Shown here: piece by piece, positions 1-11,466 of the stretch
Numbering within the stretch: the first letter of the stretch is position 1
How the letters are laid out: each line of letters opens with the position of its first letter
DNA from: Dugong dugon
Taxonomy: Eukaryota > Chordata > Mammalia > Sirenia > Dugongidae
Length of the DNA: 64,000 nt
Direction: 5' to 3'
Assembly (NCBI GenBank): GCA_030035585.1
Contig: CM057482.1
Location: forward strand, 49,705,501 to 49,769,500
Program-made: the position numbers and the translations under genes
The notes under the pieces: generated by a model
Told to the model about the DNA's origin: nothing
The model's database searches: none
The model's input: only the letters and a program-made list of their open reading frames with translations

Positions 1-608
1 ACTTTGGTTTTGATTTGCATTTCTCTAATGACTAATGATGTTGAGCATCTTTTCATGGGCTTTTTGGCCATTTGTCTGTCTTTTTGGATAAATGTCTATT
101 CAAATCCTTTGCTCATTTAAAAATTTATTTATTTTGGTGAAATTACACACAGCAAAACATACACCAATTCAGCAGTTTCTAGATGTCAACGTACAGTGAC
201 ATCAATTACATCCTCAAGATGTTCGACCATTCTTGCTATCCCTTTCCAGATTATTCTTACACCATTAACATGAACTGACTGCCTCCTAAGCTTCTTGTTC
301 ATTTGCTCACTTTTTAATTGGGTTATTTTGTCTTTTTATTGTTCAGTTGTAAGATGATTTGCTCTTTTTTATATTGTTTATGTCTTTATTGTTTCCTATT
401 ATGGGATCTTAGTGTTTGTCCTTTTCACAATGATTGAACTTACTAGATATTGAGGGTATTAATCCTTTTACTGTCTTACTTATTGTAGGTATTTTCTCCA
501 GTTCGTCTTTCCGTTTTTTTAGTATCTAACACGAAAGTTTATCATTCTTTTTCATTTTTGGCTTGTTCCGTTGCATGTAAAAATCCTTCCCTTTTTCTGC
601 CCCCTATT
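1..608 (-). mobile_element. Old L1 LINE fragment, minus strand
   Basis: The plus strand reads as the complement of the 3' half of an L1 ORF2, with the usual text around the 'tttgcatttctctaatg' region and the 'ttaattgggtt' stretch. It is heavily mutated and has no usable frame. A younger insertion interrupts it at 119-301 and a SINE ends it at 609. The L1 assignment rests on similarity to the better preserved copies in this window; the subfamily is not determined. Confidence 0.75.
119..301 (-). mobile_element. Short 5'-truncated LINE 3' end inserted in old L1
   Basis: About 180 bp that does not belong to the surrounding L1 lies between two copies of TTTGCTCA (108-115 and 302-309), and removing it rejoins the host L1 text. 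The segment resembles LINE 3' UTR sequence on the minus strand, but without a clean poly(A). Read as a severely truncated LINE insertion; the source family is a guess. Confidence 0.5.
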
Positions 609-810
609 AAGGAGCCGTGGTGGTGCAGTGGTTAAAGCGCTCAGCTGCTGTCTGAAAGCTCAGCGGTTTGAACCCACCAGCCACTCCACAGGAGAAAGAT
701 GTGGCAGTTTGCTTCCATAAAGATTTACAGCCCTGGAAACCCTATGGGTCAGTTCTACTCTATCCTATACGGTCGCTATGAGTCGGAACCAACTCAACAG
801 CAGTGAGTTT
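609..810 (+). mobile_element. Afrotherian tRNA-derived SINE with RTE tail
   Basis: The head carries the pol III box A (GGTGGTGCAGTGG) and box B (GGTTTGAACCC) expected of a tRNA-derived SINE. The middle contains the 'aaaccctatggg' block and the tail is 'ggtcgctatgagtcgg', which also ends the RTE LINE copies here. Inserted into old L1 sequence. Confidence 0.9.
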
Positions 811-2036
811 ATTGTCTCCAAATCTGGTGAATTTTCTCTTCTACTTCCTTCTGGCTTATTTGTTGTTTAATTTTTTTAACATTTAAGTCTTCAATTGATT
901 TGCAGTTTATTTTCATATATGTTGTGATACAAAGACCTGATTGATTCCCCACGCCCATCCCACTGAAGAAGAACTGATGCCTTTGAATTATGGTGTTGGA
1001 CTGCCAGAAGAACAAATCTGTCTTGGAATAAGTACAGCCAGAATGCTCCTTAGAAGTGAGGATGGAGAGACTTTGTCTCGCATACTTTGGGAATGTTATC
1101 AGAAGGGACCAGTCCTTGGAGAATGATGTCATGCTTGGTCAAGTAGAGGGAGAGCAAAAGAGAAGAAGACCCTCAACAAGATGGATTGGCATGGTGGCTG
1201 CAACAGTGGTCTCATACAGCAATGATTGTGAGGATGGCGCAGGACTGGGCAGTGTTTCTTTCTGTTGTACATGGGGTCGCTATGAGCTGGAACTGACTCA
1301 ACAGCACCTAACGACAATATCCCACCCAAATGCTAGCCCATTGCCCTTACAAAATTTGTTAATTGGTTTCCTGTTGCATGCCTAACCATATATTAAATTC
1401 TTTTATATCAAGAGGTTTATTTATGTGTTATTTATTGTGCTTCAGTTAGCAGTTTTTTCTTACTTAGGTTTTTAATAATTGTACCTTTATGCTATGTTTT
1501 AATATTTAGCAGATCTTGTCATCATACCCATTTGTTTATAAATCTTTTTTTTCTCACAAGATTTTTATACCAGTTGTATTTGATCAGTTGCATTTGATCA
1601 AGTTCCTTCAAAAGATATATTTGGTATTTTTTGCATTGTTTCAAACCTGTCAACAAACTTGGATCTAACTGGTATCATGTAGTATTTGGTCTTCTCACCT
1701 ACTATTTGGCTTGTCCCACTTATGCAAGTCATCTTTTTTATCCTTATTTTTTATTTTTTTGTTTTCTTCTTATAGGTCCCTGCATAGTTGGTTAAAATTA
1801 TTACCTGATAATTATGTTTCATACTTTTCATTACTTATGTGAATGTAGTGTTTTTCCATTATATTTTAACTAATCTTTCTGGTATATAGTAAAGGTATCA
1901 ATGTAGTTTTTATTTATGCTCATCCTTTGCTGAATGCTTGTTAATTAAAGGAATTAGAATTATTTATTTGATTTTTGGAGAGTATAGACTTCTTTTTGAA
2001 CAGAATTAAAAAGTGATTCTTTTTAAACTTTTTTTT
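811..2036 (-). mobile_element. Old L1/HAL1-like sequence, minus strand
   Basis: T-rich, decayed LINE sequence that continues the block at 1-608 after the SINE. An RTE tail interrupts it at about 963-1308. Similarity to L1 is reasonable up to about 1,450 and weaker after that, so the right half could be another old LINE or unique sequence. Confidence 0.45.
963..1308 (+). mobile_element. RTE (BovB-like) LINE 3' fragment
   Basis: This is the 3' end of an RTE-clade LINE in sense orientation: the last part of the RT ORF ('agaatgctccttagaag', then 'aagatggattggcatgg') and the terminal 'ggtcgctatgagctggaac' tail. The same text occurs in antisense at 13,702-14,150. The frames are broken. 'atcccac' occurs at both edges and could be a short target duplication. 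Confidence 0.8.
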
Positions 2037-2115
2037 TGTGGCCAAAGATGCTTTTCTGTTTGGTTGTTTCTTGTTTCTTCCGGAGTCAAGGACAATTCGG
2101 AGGTCTCATGGTTAC

Positions 2116-2333
2116 ATAAGGAGCCGTGGTGTCACAACCGTTAAACGCTCAGCTGTTAACCAAGAGGTTGGCAGTTTGGGACCCACCCAGTGGCTCTGTG
2201 GGAGAAAAGACTTGGCAATCTGCTCCTGTAAAGATTACAGCCTAGAAAACCCTATGGGGCAGTTCTATCTACTCTGTCACACGTGGCTGCTATGAGTTGA
2301 AAATCGACTTGGCCGGCACCTAACAACAACAAC
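2116..2333 (+). mobile_element. Afrotherian SINE, long form with AAC-repeat tail
   Basis: Begins 'aaggagccgtggtg', has a degenerate box B, the 'gattacagcc' middle block and 'aaaccctatggggcagt', and ends in (aac)n like the RTE 3' end. Divergent copy, therefore fairly old. Confidence 0.88.
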
Positions 2334-2474
2334 ATGGTCGCGTGAGCTAGATTCTAGATAGCTAGAGTCCGAATGTATTTTTAATTTCTATTTTATCCTG
2401 AAGATAGTGATTTCCATACTTTGTCGCTTTGATTGGCAAGCGCGTGGACTGTGTTTCCTGTAAAGGGGAGAGCG

Positions 2475-2935
2475 TTAGTTTGCTGTGGCTGCCGAAACAA
2501 ATTACCAAACTGGGTAGCTTAAAACAACAAATTTTTTTCTCTCACAGTTCTGGAGGCCAGAAGTCCAAAATCTGGCAGGGCTGTGCTACTTCTGAGGAGC
2601 TGGGGGGAATCTGTTCCTTGATTCTCCTAGCTTCTGGTGCTGCCCAGCATTCCAGGGCATCCCTCACTCCAGTCTCTGCCTTTGTATTTAGAGTGCCTTG
2701 TCCTCTTCTGTCTCTGTCAAATCTCCTTCTGCCTTACTCTTGTAAGGACATTTGTCATTAGTTTTAGGGCTCACTCAGATAATCCAAGATGATCTCCTCA
2801 TCTCAAGATCCTTAATTACATCTGCAAAGACCCTTTTTCCAAGTAAGATAACATTTACAGGTTCCAAGAATTAGGATGTAGACATATCTTTTTGGGGGCC
2901 ACCGTTTACCCCACTACAGGAGCCATCCTGCATGA
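2475..2935 (-). mobile_element. MLT1-type MaLR solo LTR, minus strand
   Basis: The complement of a MaLR/MLT1-like LTR. The plus strand starts with 'gttagtttgctgtggctgcc', passes 'cagttctggaggccagaag' and ends 'tttttgggggccacc'. No internal retroviral sequence adjoins it, so it is a solo LTR. Family assignment is from recall of the consensus. Confidence 0.75.
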
Positions 2936-3407
2936 CTGGTACATAGACTATGATATCTCTTTCCTTTTTTTTAACTTCTATTTTTTGATTTCTTTATTTT
3001 TATATGGTATATAAAATATAGCACATGGGTTTAGAGTTTTGTGAAATGTATATATTTGCCAAGTAATTATGTGAGTTTCTTCTAGAAATAACAGGGCAAG
3101 AAAATGGCCTTGTCATCTTTCCACGTATTATAAACTGAGTGAAGGCACTGGGACATATCAATTTTCTTATACACAGTTCATGGAAATCTAGTGGTGGTGT
3201 GGGGAAGTACAGCCAACATCTGCCAGAAATGCAGATGCATTGTTACTCCCTGGATGTGTTTGCTGTTGTGATAAAAACACCCCATCATTTCATTATCATG
3301 GAATGTACAATAGCACTGTATAAGTCATTCCAACAAAGGGTATTTATTCCAGGAGGAGATTGCTTTCATGATCCTCAAACAAACAGAGTTTGTACTTGTT
3401 ATGGATT

Positions 3408-3777
3408 GAATTGTGCCCCCCAAAAAAATGTGTGTCAACTTGGCTAGTCCATGATTCCCAGTATTGTGTCATTGTCTACCATTTTGTCATCTGATGTGAT
3501 TTTCCTATGTGTGGTAAATCCTACTTCTGTGATGTGAATGAGGCAGAATTGGAGGCACTTATACGTTAATGAGTCAGGACTCAATCTTCAGGGTTAGATT
3601 GTGTCTTAAGTCAATCTCTTCTGAGATATAAAAGAGAGAAGTCAGCAGAGAGACATGGGGACCCATTACCACCAAGCAAGAGGAGCCAGGAGCACATGTC
3701 CTTTGGACCTGGGGGTCCCTTCCCTGAGAAGCTCCTAGGTCAGGGGAATATTGATGACAAAGACCTTTCCCCAGAGC
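3408..3777 (+). mobile_element. MaLR-like LTR, 5' part
   Basis: Starts 'tgttatggattgaattgtg', the typical beginning of MaLR LTRs, then 'gtgtgtcaacttggct', a block shared with the LTRs at 18,628 and 30,965. It ends near 3,777, where SINE-type sequence begins; the LTR 3' end is missing. Confidence 0.65.
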
Positions 3778-3888
3778 AGTTTGAATCCACTAGATGCTCC
3801 TTGAAAACTCTATGGGGTAATTCTACTCTGTCTTATAGGGTCACTATGAGTCATAATTGACTCGACAGAAACTGGTTTGGTTTTTTTA
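3778..3888 (+). mobile_element. SINE fragment, 3' part of short form
   Basis: Box B region ('agcagtttgaatccac'), 'ctctatggggtaattctac' and the 'gggtcactatgagtca' tail ending in 'tttggttttttt'. The tRNA-like first part is missing. Confidence 0.75.
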
Positions 3889-3895
3889 GGTTTGT

Positions 3896-6800
3896 GTATC
3901 CACTACCACATTCAAGATAATGAACATTTCCAACACCACAAGGATCCATTATGTTAACCTTTTATAACCACACCTACACTCTCCAGCTCCTCAGAATGTT
4001 AAATAGATTGAATCAAGGAATCAACGCAGTATGAACCTTTTGGGATCGGTTTTTCTCACTCAGCATGATTTCCTGTGTATCAGTAGTCTGTTCTTTTTTA
4101 TTACTGAGTAGTATTCCATGGTATGGATATACCACAATTTGTTTAACCATTCACTCACTGGAGGATATCTGAGCTGATTCTACTTTTTGGCTATTATAAA
4201 TAAAGCTGCTACAGGTTTTTGTGTTAACATGTTTTCATTTCTCTGGGACAAATTTCACTGGGATAAATGGCCAAGAGTGTAATTGCTGGGTATGGTAATT
4301 GCATGTTTGGTTTTATAAGTTGCCAGGCTGTTTTCTGGAGTGAAGGTACCATTTACATTCCCACCAGAAATATACAAGTGACCCAGTTTCTCCACATCTT
4401 CACCACACTTGGTGTTGTCACCTAATAGGTATATTACTGATAGGTATGCGGTGATCTTATTTTGGTTTTAATTTGCATTTCCCTGATGACTATCGATGTG
4501 AGCATGTTATCATATGCTTATTTGCCATCTGATTGTCCCCATCAAGGAAATGTGCGTTCATGTCTTTTGCTTATTTTCTGTTTGAATTACTTGTTTTTTT
4601 ACTATGGAGTTTTGAGAGTTCTTTATATATTCTAGATACTAGTCCTTTGTTGGATACGTGGTTTGCAAATATTTTCTTCCAGTCTATAGCTTGTCTTTTC
4701 ATTCTCTTAACAGGGCCTTTGGCAAAGTTTTAAATTTTCATGATGTGCAATTTATCAGTTTTTTCCTTTATGAATTTGCTGTTGGTGTCAAATCAAAGAA
4801 CTCTTTGCTGAGCTCTCCGTCCCAGAGATTTTCTTCTTTAAAAAAAAGTTTTATATTTTACATTTAAGTCTCTGATCTATTTTGAGTTAATTTTTGTGTG
4901 GTATAGGTATGAGGCATAGGTATGAGGTATAGGTCGAGGTTCCTGTTTTTTTGCCTATGGATGTCCAGTTGCTCCAGCCCCATTTACTCCAACACTATCC
5001 TTCCTCCATTGATTTGCTTTTCTTTGTCAAAAATCAACTAGGAATATTTGTGTGGGTCTGTTTCTGGGTCTTCTGTTCTCTGCCATTGGTCTTGGTGTGT
5101 ATTCCTTTGCCAATACCACACAGTCTTGATTATTGTCACTGTAAGCCTTGACATCTGTTAGACTGATTCCTCTCTCACTTTATTCTTTTTCAAAATTGTC
5201 TTAGCTATTCTAATTCCTTTGACTTTTTTATATAAATTTTAGAATAGTCTTGTCTATATGTGCAAATATCCTTGCTTGCGTTTTGATAGGAATTACATTA
5301 AACTTGTATAACAATTGAGGGAGAATTAACATCTTTCCTATGTTAAATCTTCTAATCCACATACATGGTATATCTCCATTTATTTAAATCTTTGATTTAT
5401 TTCATCAGAGTTTTGTGGTTTTTAGCACACAAGTTCTGTACATGTTTTGTTAGATTTATATCTAACTTCTTTTTTTAGCAATTATAAATGGCAGTGTGTT
5501 TTTAAATTCCATTTTTTCATGTTCATTGGTAGTATATATAGGCATATGATCAATTTTGTGTGTTGATCTTGTATCCTGAGACCTTACTGAACTCACTTAT
5601 TAGTTCTGGAGTTTTTGGTAGCCTCTTGAGATTTTCTGCGTAGACAGTCATGTCATCTACAAATAAAGATTGTTTTCTTTCTCCTTTCCGATCAGAATAC
5701 CTTTTATTTCATTTTCCCTCCTTATTGCACTGTGTAGAATATCCAGTACTACGTTGAGTAAGAGTGGTGAGAGTTGAGATCCCTGCCTCTTCCTCGTCAT
5801 AGGGGAAGAGCATTCAGTTTTTCCCCATTAAGTATGGTGTTAGTTATGGGTTTTTTTGTTTTTTGTTTTTGTAGATGCTGTTATTAAGTTGAGGTAATTC
5901 TCCTTTATTCCCAACTTGCTGAGAATGTTTGTCATGAATGGGTGTTGGATTTTGTCATGTGTCTTTTCTATATTAAATTGGCATGATTATAGGATTTTTT
6001 TCTCTTTAGCTTGTGATAACGGTGGATTACATCAATTGATTTTCAAATGTTAAACCAGTCGTACATACCAGAAAGAAATTCCTTTTGGTCATGGTGTATA
6101 ATTCTTTTTACACATTTTAGGATTTGGTTTGCTAAAATTTTGTTGAGGGTTTTTGCTTCTAAATTCATGAGAGATACTGGTCTGCAGTTTTCTTTTTTTA
6201 TACTGTCTTTGGTTTGGTGTAGGGGTAATGCTGGTCTTATAAAATGAGTTTAGAAGTGTTCCCTTCTTTTATATTTTCTGGAAGAGATTGTTTCAAATTG
6301 TGTTAATCCTTACTTAAATTTTTGGTAGAATTCTCCAGTGAAACCATCTAGCCTGGAAATACGTTTGTTGGGAGCTTTTTAATTACAAATTCAATGTTTT
6401 TAATTGTGATAGGGCTATTCAAATTGTTTATTACATCTTGATTGAGTCTTGGTAGTTCGTGGTTTTCAAGGTATTGGCTCATAAATAATCAAATATTTGA
6501 GCATCAAGTTGTTCATAGTATTCCCTTATTATCTTGTTAATGGCTGCTGGGTCAGTAGTGATATCCCAGTTGCATTTCCAATATTGGTTTTTTGTGCCTT
6601 CTCTTTATTACTCTAAGTCTTGCTAGAGGCTTACTATTTTTTCTTAAGAACTAATCTTTTATTTTTTTTTTCATTTTCTCTATTTTTCTATTTTCAATTT
6701 CATTCATTTGTGCTCTTATTATGTTCTTCCTTTTGCTTGCTTTGGGTTGATTTTGCTCTTCTTTTTCTAGTTTTTTGAGGTAGGAACTTAGATTATTGAT

Positions 6801-7440
6801 TTGTGATCTTTTCACATTGTTAATGTAAGAATTTAGTGCTATAAATTTCCCTGTTGGCCAGTATATCCCTGCGTATTTTGATATGTTGTGTTTTCATTTT
6901 CACTCAGTCCTATGTATTTTTTAAATTTCCTTTGAGACTTTCTGTTTGACTCGTTGATTATTTTGAAGTATGTTGCTTAATTTCCACATGTTTAAAGATT
7001 TTCCTATTGTCTTTCTGTTATTGTTTCCTAGTTTGATTCTGTTATGGTCAGAGAACACACTCATATGATTGCAATTATTTTAAAATTTTTGAGGCATGTT
7101 TTATGGCCCAGTATATAGTCTCTCAGTGTATGTTCCATGAGCACTTGGGGAAAAAAATTGTATTCTGATGTTGGATTAGCGTTCTATATATGTCAGTTAG
7201 ATCCTGTTAGAGTGTATTGTTTAGATCTTCTCTATCCTTGCTGATTTTCTCTCTAGTAGTTCTATCAGTTTATGAGAGGGTGCTGCAGTTCCCAACTATA
7301 ATTGCAGATTTATTTATTTCTCTTTCACATTTATCAGTTTTTGCTTCATGTATTTTGAGACTTGTTGTTTGGTGTATTTTAAGTTTAAATTATGTTAAAC
7401 ATATCTTAACATGTTGAGAACTTCAGTTCTAGCTATAATT
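3896..7440 (-). mobile_element. Old L1, 3' UTR and ORF2 remnant, minus strand
   Basis: About 3.5 kb of continuous L1 complement. The 3' UTR lies at about 3,896-4,080, the ORF2 C-terminal region follows ('attccatggtatggatatacc') and the RT and linker region reaches about 7,440. Many stops and frameshifts; the open frames here are chance remnants. It is clearly older than the two L1s at 10 and 53 kb. Confidence 0.8.
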
Positions 7441-7964
7441 AACTATTTAGACTACTTGATACATTTTATAGTAGTAATAGGAAGTGCACTGGAAACAAAT
7501 TAAAAAATAGAACTTCTAGCATGGATACTATTCATACCAACAGATTACTTTCAACAGTTTGTTTTGTATACGGAGAACTAGTGGTACTTAATATTTTTTC
7601 AAACATTATTTTTTCACATTACAGTAAACAGAATACATATGATCCATCTACTGTTTATACTCGGTAACTTATATCACCAATAAAAAGACTTCTCAATTAT
7701 ATTGTAACAGTTCTGAAACATCTATCCTATAGATAAGCAGAGAAAGGAGAGAACAGAACCAAAATGAAACTTTAATTTAAATTCAGTTAAATGGAGTATC
7801 TTAGGCTTAATATTTTGAGTAGGTTTTATGGAACTACTGGCAGGTTTGGCCTTGGCTAAGTTATCATTTTCTTCATGAAATCTACACATTGCGCTTTTGC
7901 CTTTCTTGTACTTGCCACATTGTGATTTGCATTATACTTAACATAATATGCTTCTCATAACAGT
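7441..7964. other. No recognisable feature
   Basis: AT-rich sequence between the old L1 and a SINE. No gene, LTR or LINE was recognised. Confidence 0.5.
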
Positions 7965-7965
7965 A

Positions 7966-8158
7966 CCCACTGCCATCAAGTGGATTCTGACTCATGGCAA
8001 CCTTGTAGGACAGAGTAGAACTACCCTATAGGGTTTCCAAGGCTATAAGTCTTTACAGAAGCGGACTGCCACAACTTTCTCCCACGGAGTGGCTGGTGGG
8101 TTCAAACTACCGACCGTTCAGTTAGCAGCTGAGCAGTTTAACCACTGTGCCCCCAGGG
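7966..8158 (-). mobile_element. Afrotherian SINE, minus strand
   Basis: The complement of the long SINE: the tail end is at the left ('gattctgactcatggcaac'), followed by 'ccctatagggtttcc' and the box B/A complements up to about 8,155. Moderately diverged. Confidence 0.88.
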
Positions 8159-8209
8159 AAGGCTCTCTTAACACTACTACTGTATTGTCACTCCTTATAG
8201 GACCAGATG

Positions 8210-8730
8210 TACAGTGTGGTGATTTAAATATATATCCATAAAATCTTGGATACTTTTCCTTTCAGGCGATGTAGCTTAATTCCCTCCCCTTGAATGTAGG
8301 CTGGTCTTAAGTGACTCACTTTTAGTGAGTAGAATAGGGCAGAAGTGACAGTGTGTAATTTTGTAGACTTGGTCATTCAAGGCACTGTGGCTTCTTCCTT
8401 GTTCTCTTTCTCTGTCATCACTTACCCAGGGTTCCATATCATGAACACGTTCAAGCAGCCCTGTGGAGTGGCCCCTGTGGCGAGAACCCGAGGCCTCCAC
8501 CCAATAGCCATGTGCATGAGCCATCTTAAATCAAATCCTCCAGTCCCAGTCAAGCATTCAGATGACTGCAACCTCGGGCAGGCCCCTGAGCCAAAACCCC
8601 TCAGCTAAGCTACACCTGGATTCCTGACCTGTAGAAACGGTGTGAGATAATAAGTGTGTGTTTTTTCAAGCCATTCAGTTTTTGGGTGATTTGTTATATA
8701 ACAATGGGTAACCAATGCACATAGCATTTG
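8210..8730 (+). mobile_element. MaLR-type solo LTR
   Basis: LTR-like text including 'agcagccctgtggagtgg', 'gatgactgcaacc' and the terminal part 'tttgttatataacaatgg', typical of old MaLR LTRs. No TSD was resolved. The 82- and 87-codon frames here are not genes. Confidence 0.6.
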
Positions 8731-8734
8731 TAGC

Positions 8735-10072
8735 ATGTTACCTTGCATATAGTAAGTCTTCATTAAATATTTACTCATTTCTTTAAAAAGCATTTATTTG
8801 AATTAAAATTTATTTATGTTTTCAGAAACTCTCCTTTTCAGTGCCCTCCGCCCTTGCACCTTTTTCTTGGCCTGACATGTTGACCCCTGGCTCTTTAAGA
8901 TCCCCACTGCGCCAATTTATCTTGACCCATCTAACCTCTTTAACACGTGTCTAGAGTGAGTGAATGAACTGATCTTTTTAGTCCCTCTGCTTCTCATTTT
9001 CTCCTTTTATCCAGATGTACCTGCACTGTGGTTTCATTCCCTTAGGCTCTGATATCACATCAGCTAAATTGACAAATTATTATTGATTGAAAGTGTTCTA
9101 AATGGGATATACCATGTCAGACACTGGTGGAGGAGCAGACAAAGGGAGCAGCCTATGTGAAGGACCTGAGCTGGAAGAAGCACAGAACAGTCCAGACCCT
9201 GGAAGGACCACATACTGGAGAATAGACAGTGACTGGGAAGGAGGCGGCAGACAAGGCTGGGGAGGTAGGGTGAGGCCCAGCCATGCAGCATGTGTAGGCC
9301 ATGTTAAGGATGTGGGTATGCAGTTTTGGAGGATTTTAAGCTGGAAAAGATACGGTCAGGTATCTTAAAAATCATTTGAGTACAGTGTAGAGAACAGATT
9401 GTAGGAGACAGGGAGATAAGGAAGATAAAAAGAGAAGGGATGGAGATTAGAATGTTTGAATTTAGTGATTTAGGAGACAAGGCAGTTTGGGGTGGTAGGA
9501 AGGCTCAGGGTGTTCTCTGGATGTGTGTTGCTGAGAGGGAGTGGAGATGAGGAAGGTCCAGGAGTTGAGGAACTAGTGGTATCCATGGAATGTTGACCTT
9601 CTTCAGGCTACTTGCTGGGGTTGGGCTGGAGAGGACTGTGAGCTCACGTTCTATGCTGCCTTTCAACAATGTGTGAGGACTTTTTATTTTGAAGTTTACC
9701 ATCTAAGTGTGATTCTTTGTCTTTTCTATTTTTGTTTGACTTTTTACGTATTTATTCATGCCAGCCCATCTAGTTTGTAATCTCCTCACAAATGTGCCGA
9801 AGTCATTTGAGGTTTCGGTGTTTCCTTCAGTGTGTCTGGGGCTTCCATTCTTTTGGAATTCCCGGGATGAACAATTAACCTTAGCTGAAGAATCCATCTT
9901 TGAATTGATTCCAGAATCTGTTTAGAGTTTAGGGGGGAGAGAAGGAGAAGGAAAAATGTCCTGACCAATATTGTCTCTCTGTCCTTATGTGTTATACCTT
10001 TCTTTTCTTGTCATTTTAGTAGAGGAGATACACACATCTATAATCTATCATGTTTAAGACCTCATTAGAAAA
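8735..10072. other. No recognisable gene or repeat
   Basis: Mixed-composition, apparently unique sequence left of the L1 insertion. Small open frames lack support. The 3' end supplies the left TSD of the next element. Confidence 0.5.
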
Positions 10073-10086
10073 TTAAAAACTGGTTT
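10073..10086 (-). repeat. Left TSD of the 10-13 kb L1 (14 bp)
   Basis: TTAAAAACTGGTTT is repeated exactly at 13,382-13,395. On the minus strand the nick site reads GTT|AAAC, close to the L1 endonuclease preference TT|AAAA. Confidence 0.85.
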
Positions 10087-10450
10087 GTATTTTTTTTTTA
10101 TTTAAAGCAACAAAAATTTATTTTCTCTTAGTATAGGACGTCAAAAGTCTAAAACCAAGGTGTCAACAGTGTTGGTTCCTTCTGGAGGCTCTGAAGGATA
10201 AACTGTTTCATGCCTTCTAGCTTTTGGTGGTTGCTGGAATCCTTGATATTTCTTGGCTTGTAGACAGGTCTCTCCGAACTTTGCTCCATCTTCACATCGC
10301 ATTCTTCTCTGTGTCTCTGTGTGAGCTTTTCTGTCTTTTAGAAGGACAATCGCATTGAATTTAGGGTCCACTCTAATCCAATATGATGTCATCTTTTTTT
10401 TTTTAGTTGCCTAGATTTGTTATTTTATTACAGGTTATAGAGATGGTGAT
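10087..10450 (-). other. Putative serial 3'-transduced genomic segments
   Basis: Segment 1 (10,449-10,405) ends in A11 (complement of 10,394-10,404), 19 nt after AATAAA (complement of 10,424-10,429). Segment 2 (about 10,390-10,100) is the 3' half of an MLT1-type LTR in sense, whose own AATAAA (complement of 10,117-10,122) lies about 17 nt before the terminal A tract. Neither segment is L1. Their position between the L1 A-tail and the TSD suggests read-through transcription that used downstream poly(A) signals twice. Confidence 0.65.
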
Positions 10451-11466
10451 TTTCTTTCTTTCTTTTTTTTTAATTGATGTAGTTAAATGAAGTTTACATT
10501 TCAAGTAGTCTCCGATACAGAATTTTTTTTTTTTAATGTACATTGTTATGAGACCCCAACTGCTCACCCCATTCTGTGACAGCACACTCTTTCCCTCCGC
10601 CCCTGATTCCCCATGAATATTCAACCAGCTCCTAACTCTCTCTGCCTTCCCCTCTCACCTCTGGACAGAAGCTGCCCCTTTGGTCTCTTACATCTACTTG
10701 TCTAAGAGGCACATACTTCACGAGTATCACTTTATGTCCCACAGTCCAGTCCAATCCCTGTCTGAAAAGTTGGCCTCGGAAATTGTTTCAGTTCTGGGGT
10801 GATGGAGGGACCGGGGGCCATGCTTTCCGGGGCGCCTCCAGTCTTAGTCAGACAATTAACTCTGGTCTTCTTACTAGTATTTGAGTTCTGCATCCCATCA
10901 TTCTACTGCTCCATCAGGTATCCGCTGTTGTGTTCCCTGTCAGGACGTTCATTGGTGGTAGCCAGGCACCATCTAGTTCTTCTGGTCTCAGGCCGATGAA
11001 GTCTTTGGTTTATGTGGCCCATTCTGTCTCTTGGGCCAATACTTTCCTTGTGTCTTTGGTGTTCTTTGTTCTCCTTTACTCCAAGTGGTTGGGACCAATT
11101 GATGCATCTTAGATGGCCACTTGCAAGCTTTTAAGACCCCAGACGCCACTCACCAAAGTAGGATGCAGAACATTTTCTTAATAAGCTTTGTTATGCCGGT
11201 TGACGTAGATGTCCCCTGGAAGCATGGTCCCCAGACCCCGCATCCCTGCTACTCTGTTTCTCAAAGTATTTAATTGTATTGCGGAAGTGTCTTAGCTTTG
11301 GTTTAGTCCAGTTGTCCTGGCTTCCCCTGTAGTGTGTGCTGTCCTTCCCTTCACCTAAGATGATTCTTACCTACTATCTAGTTAGTGAATAACCCTCACC
11401 CTCCCGCCCCACCCCCATAACCATCAAAGAATGTTTTCTGCTGTGTTTAAACCTTTTCTTGAGTTC

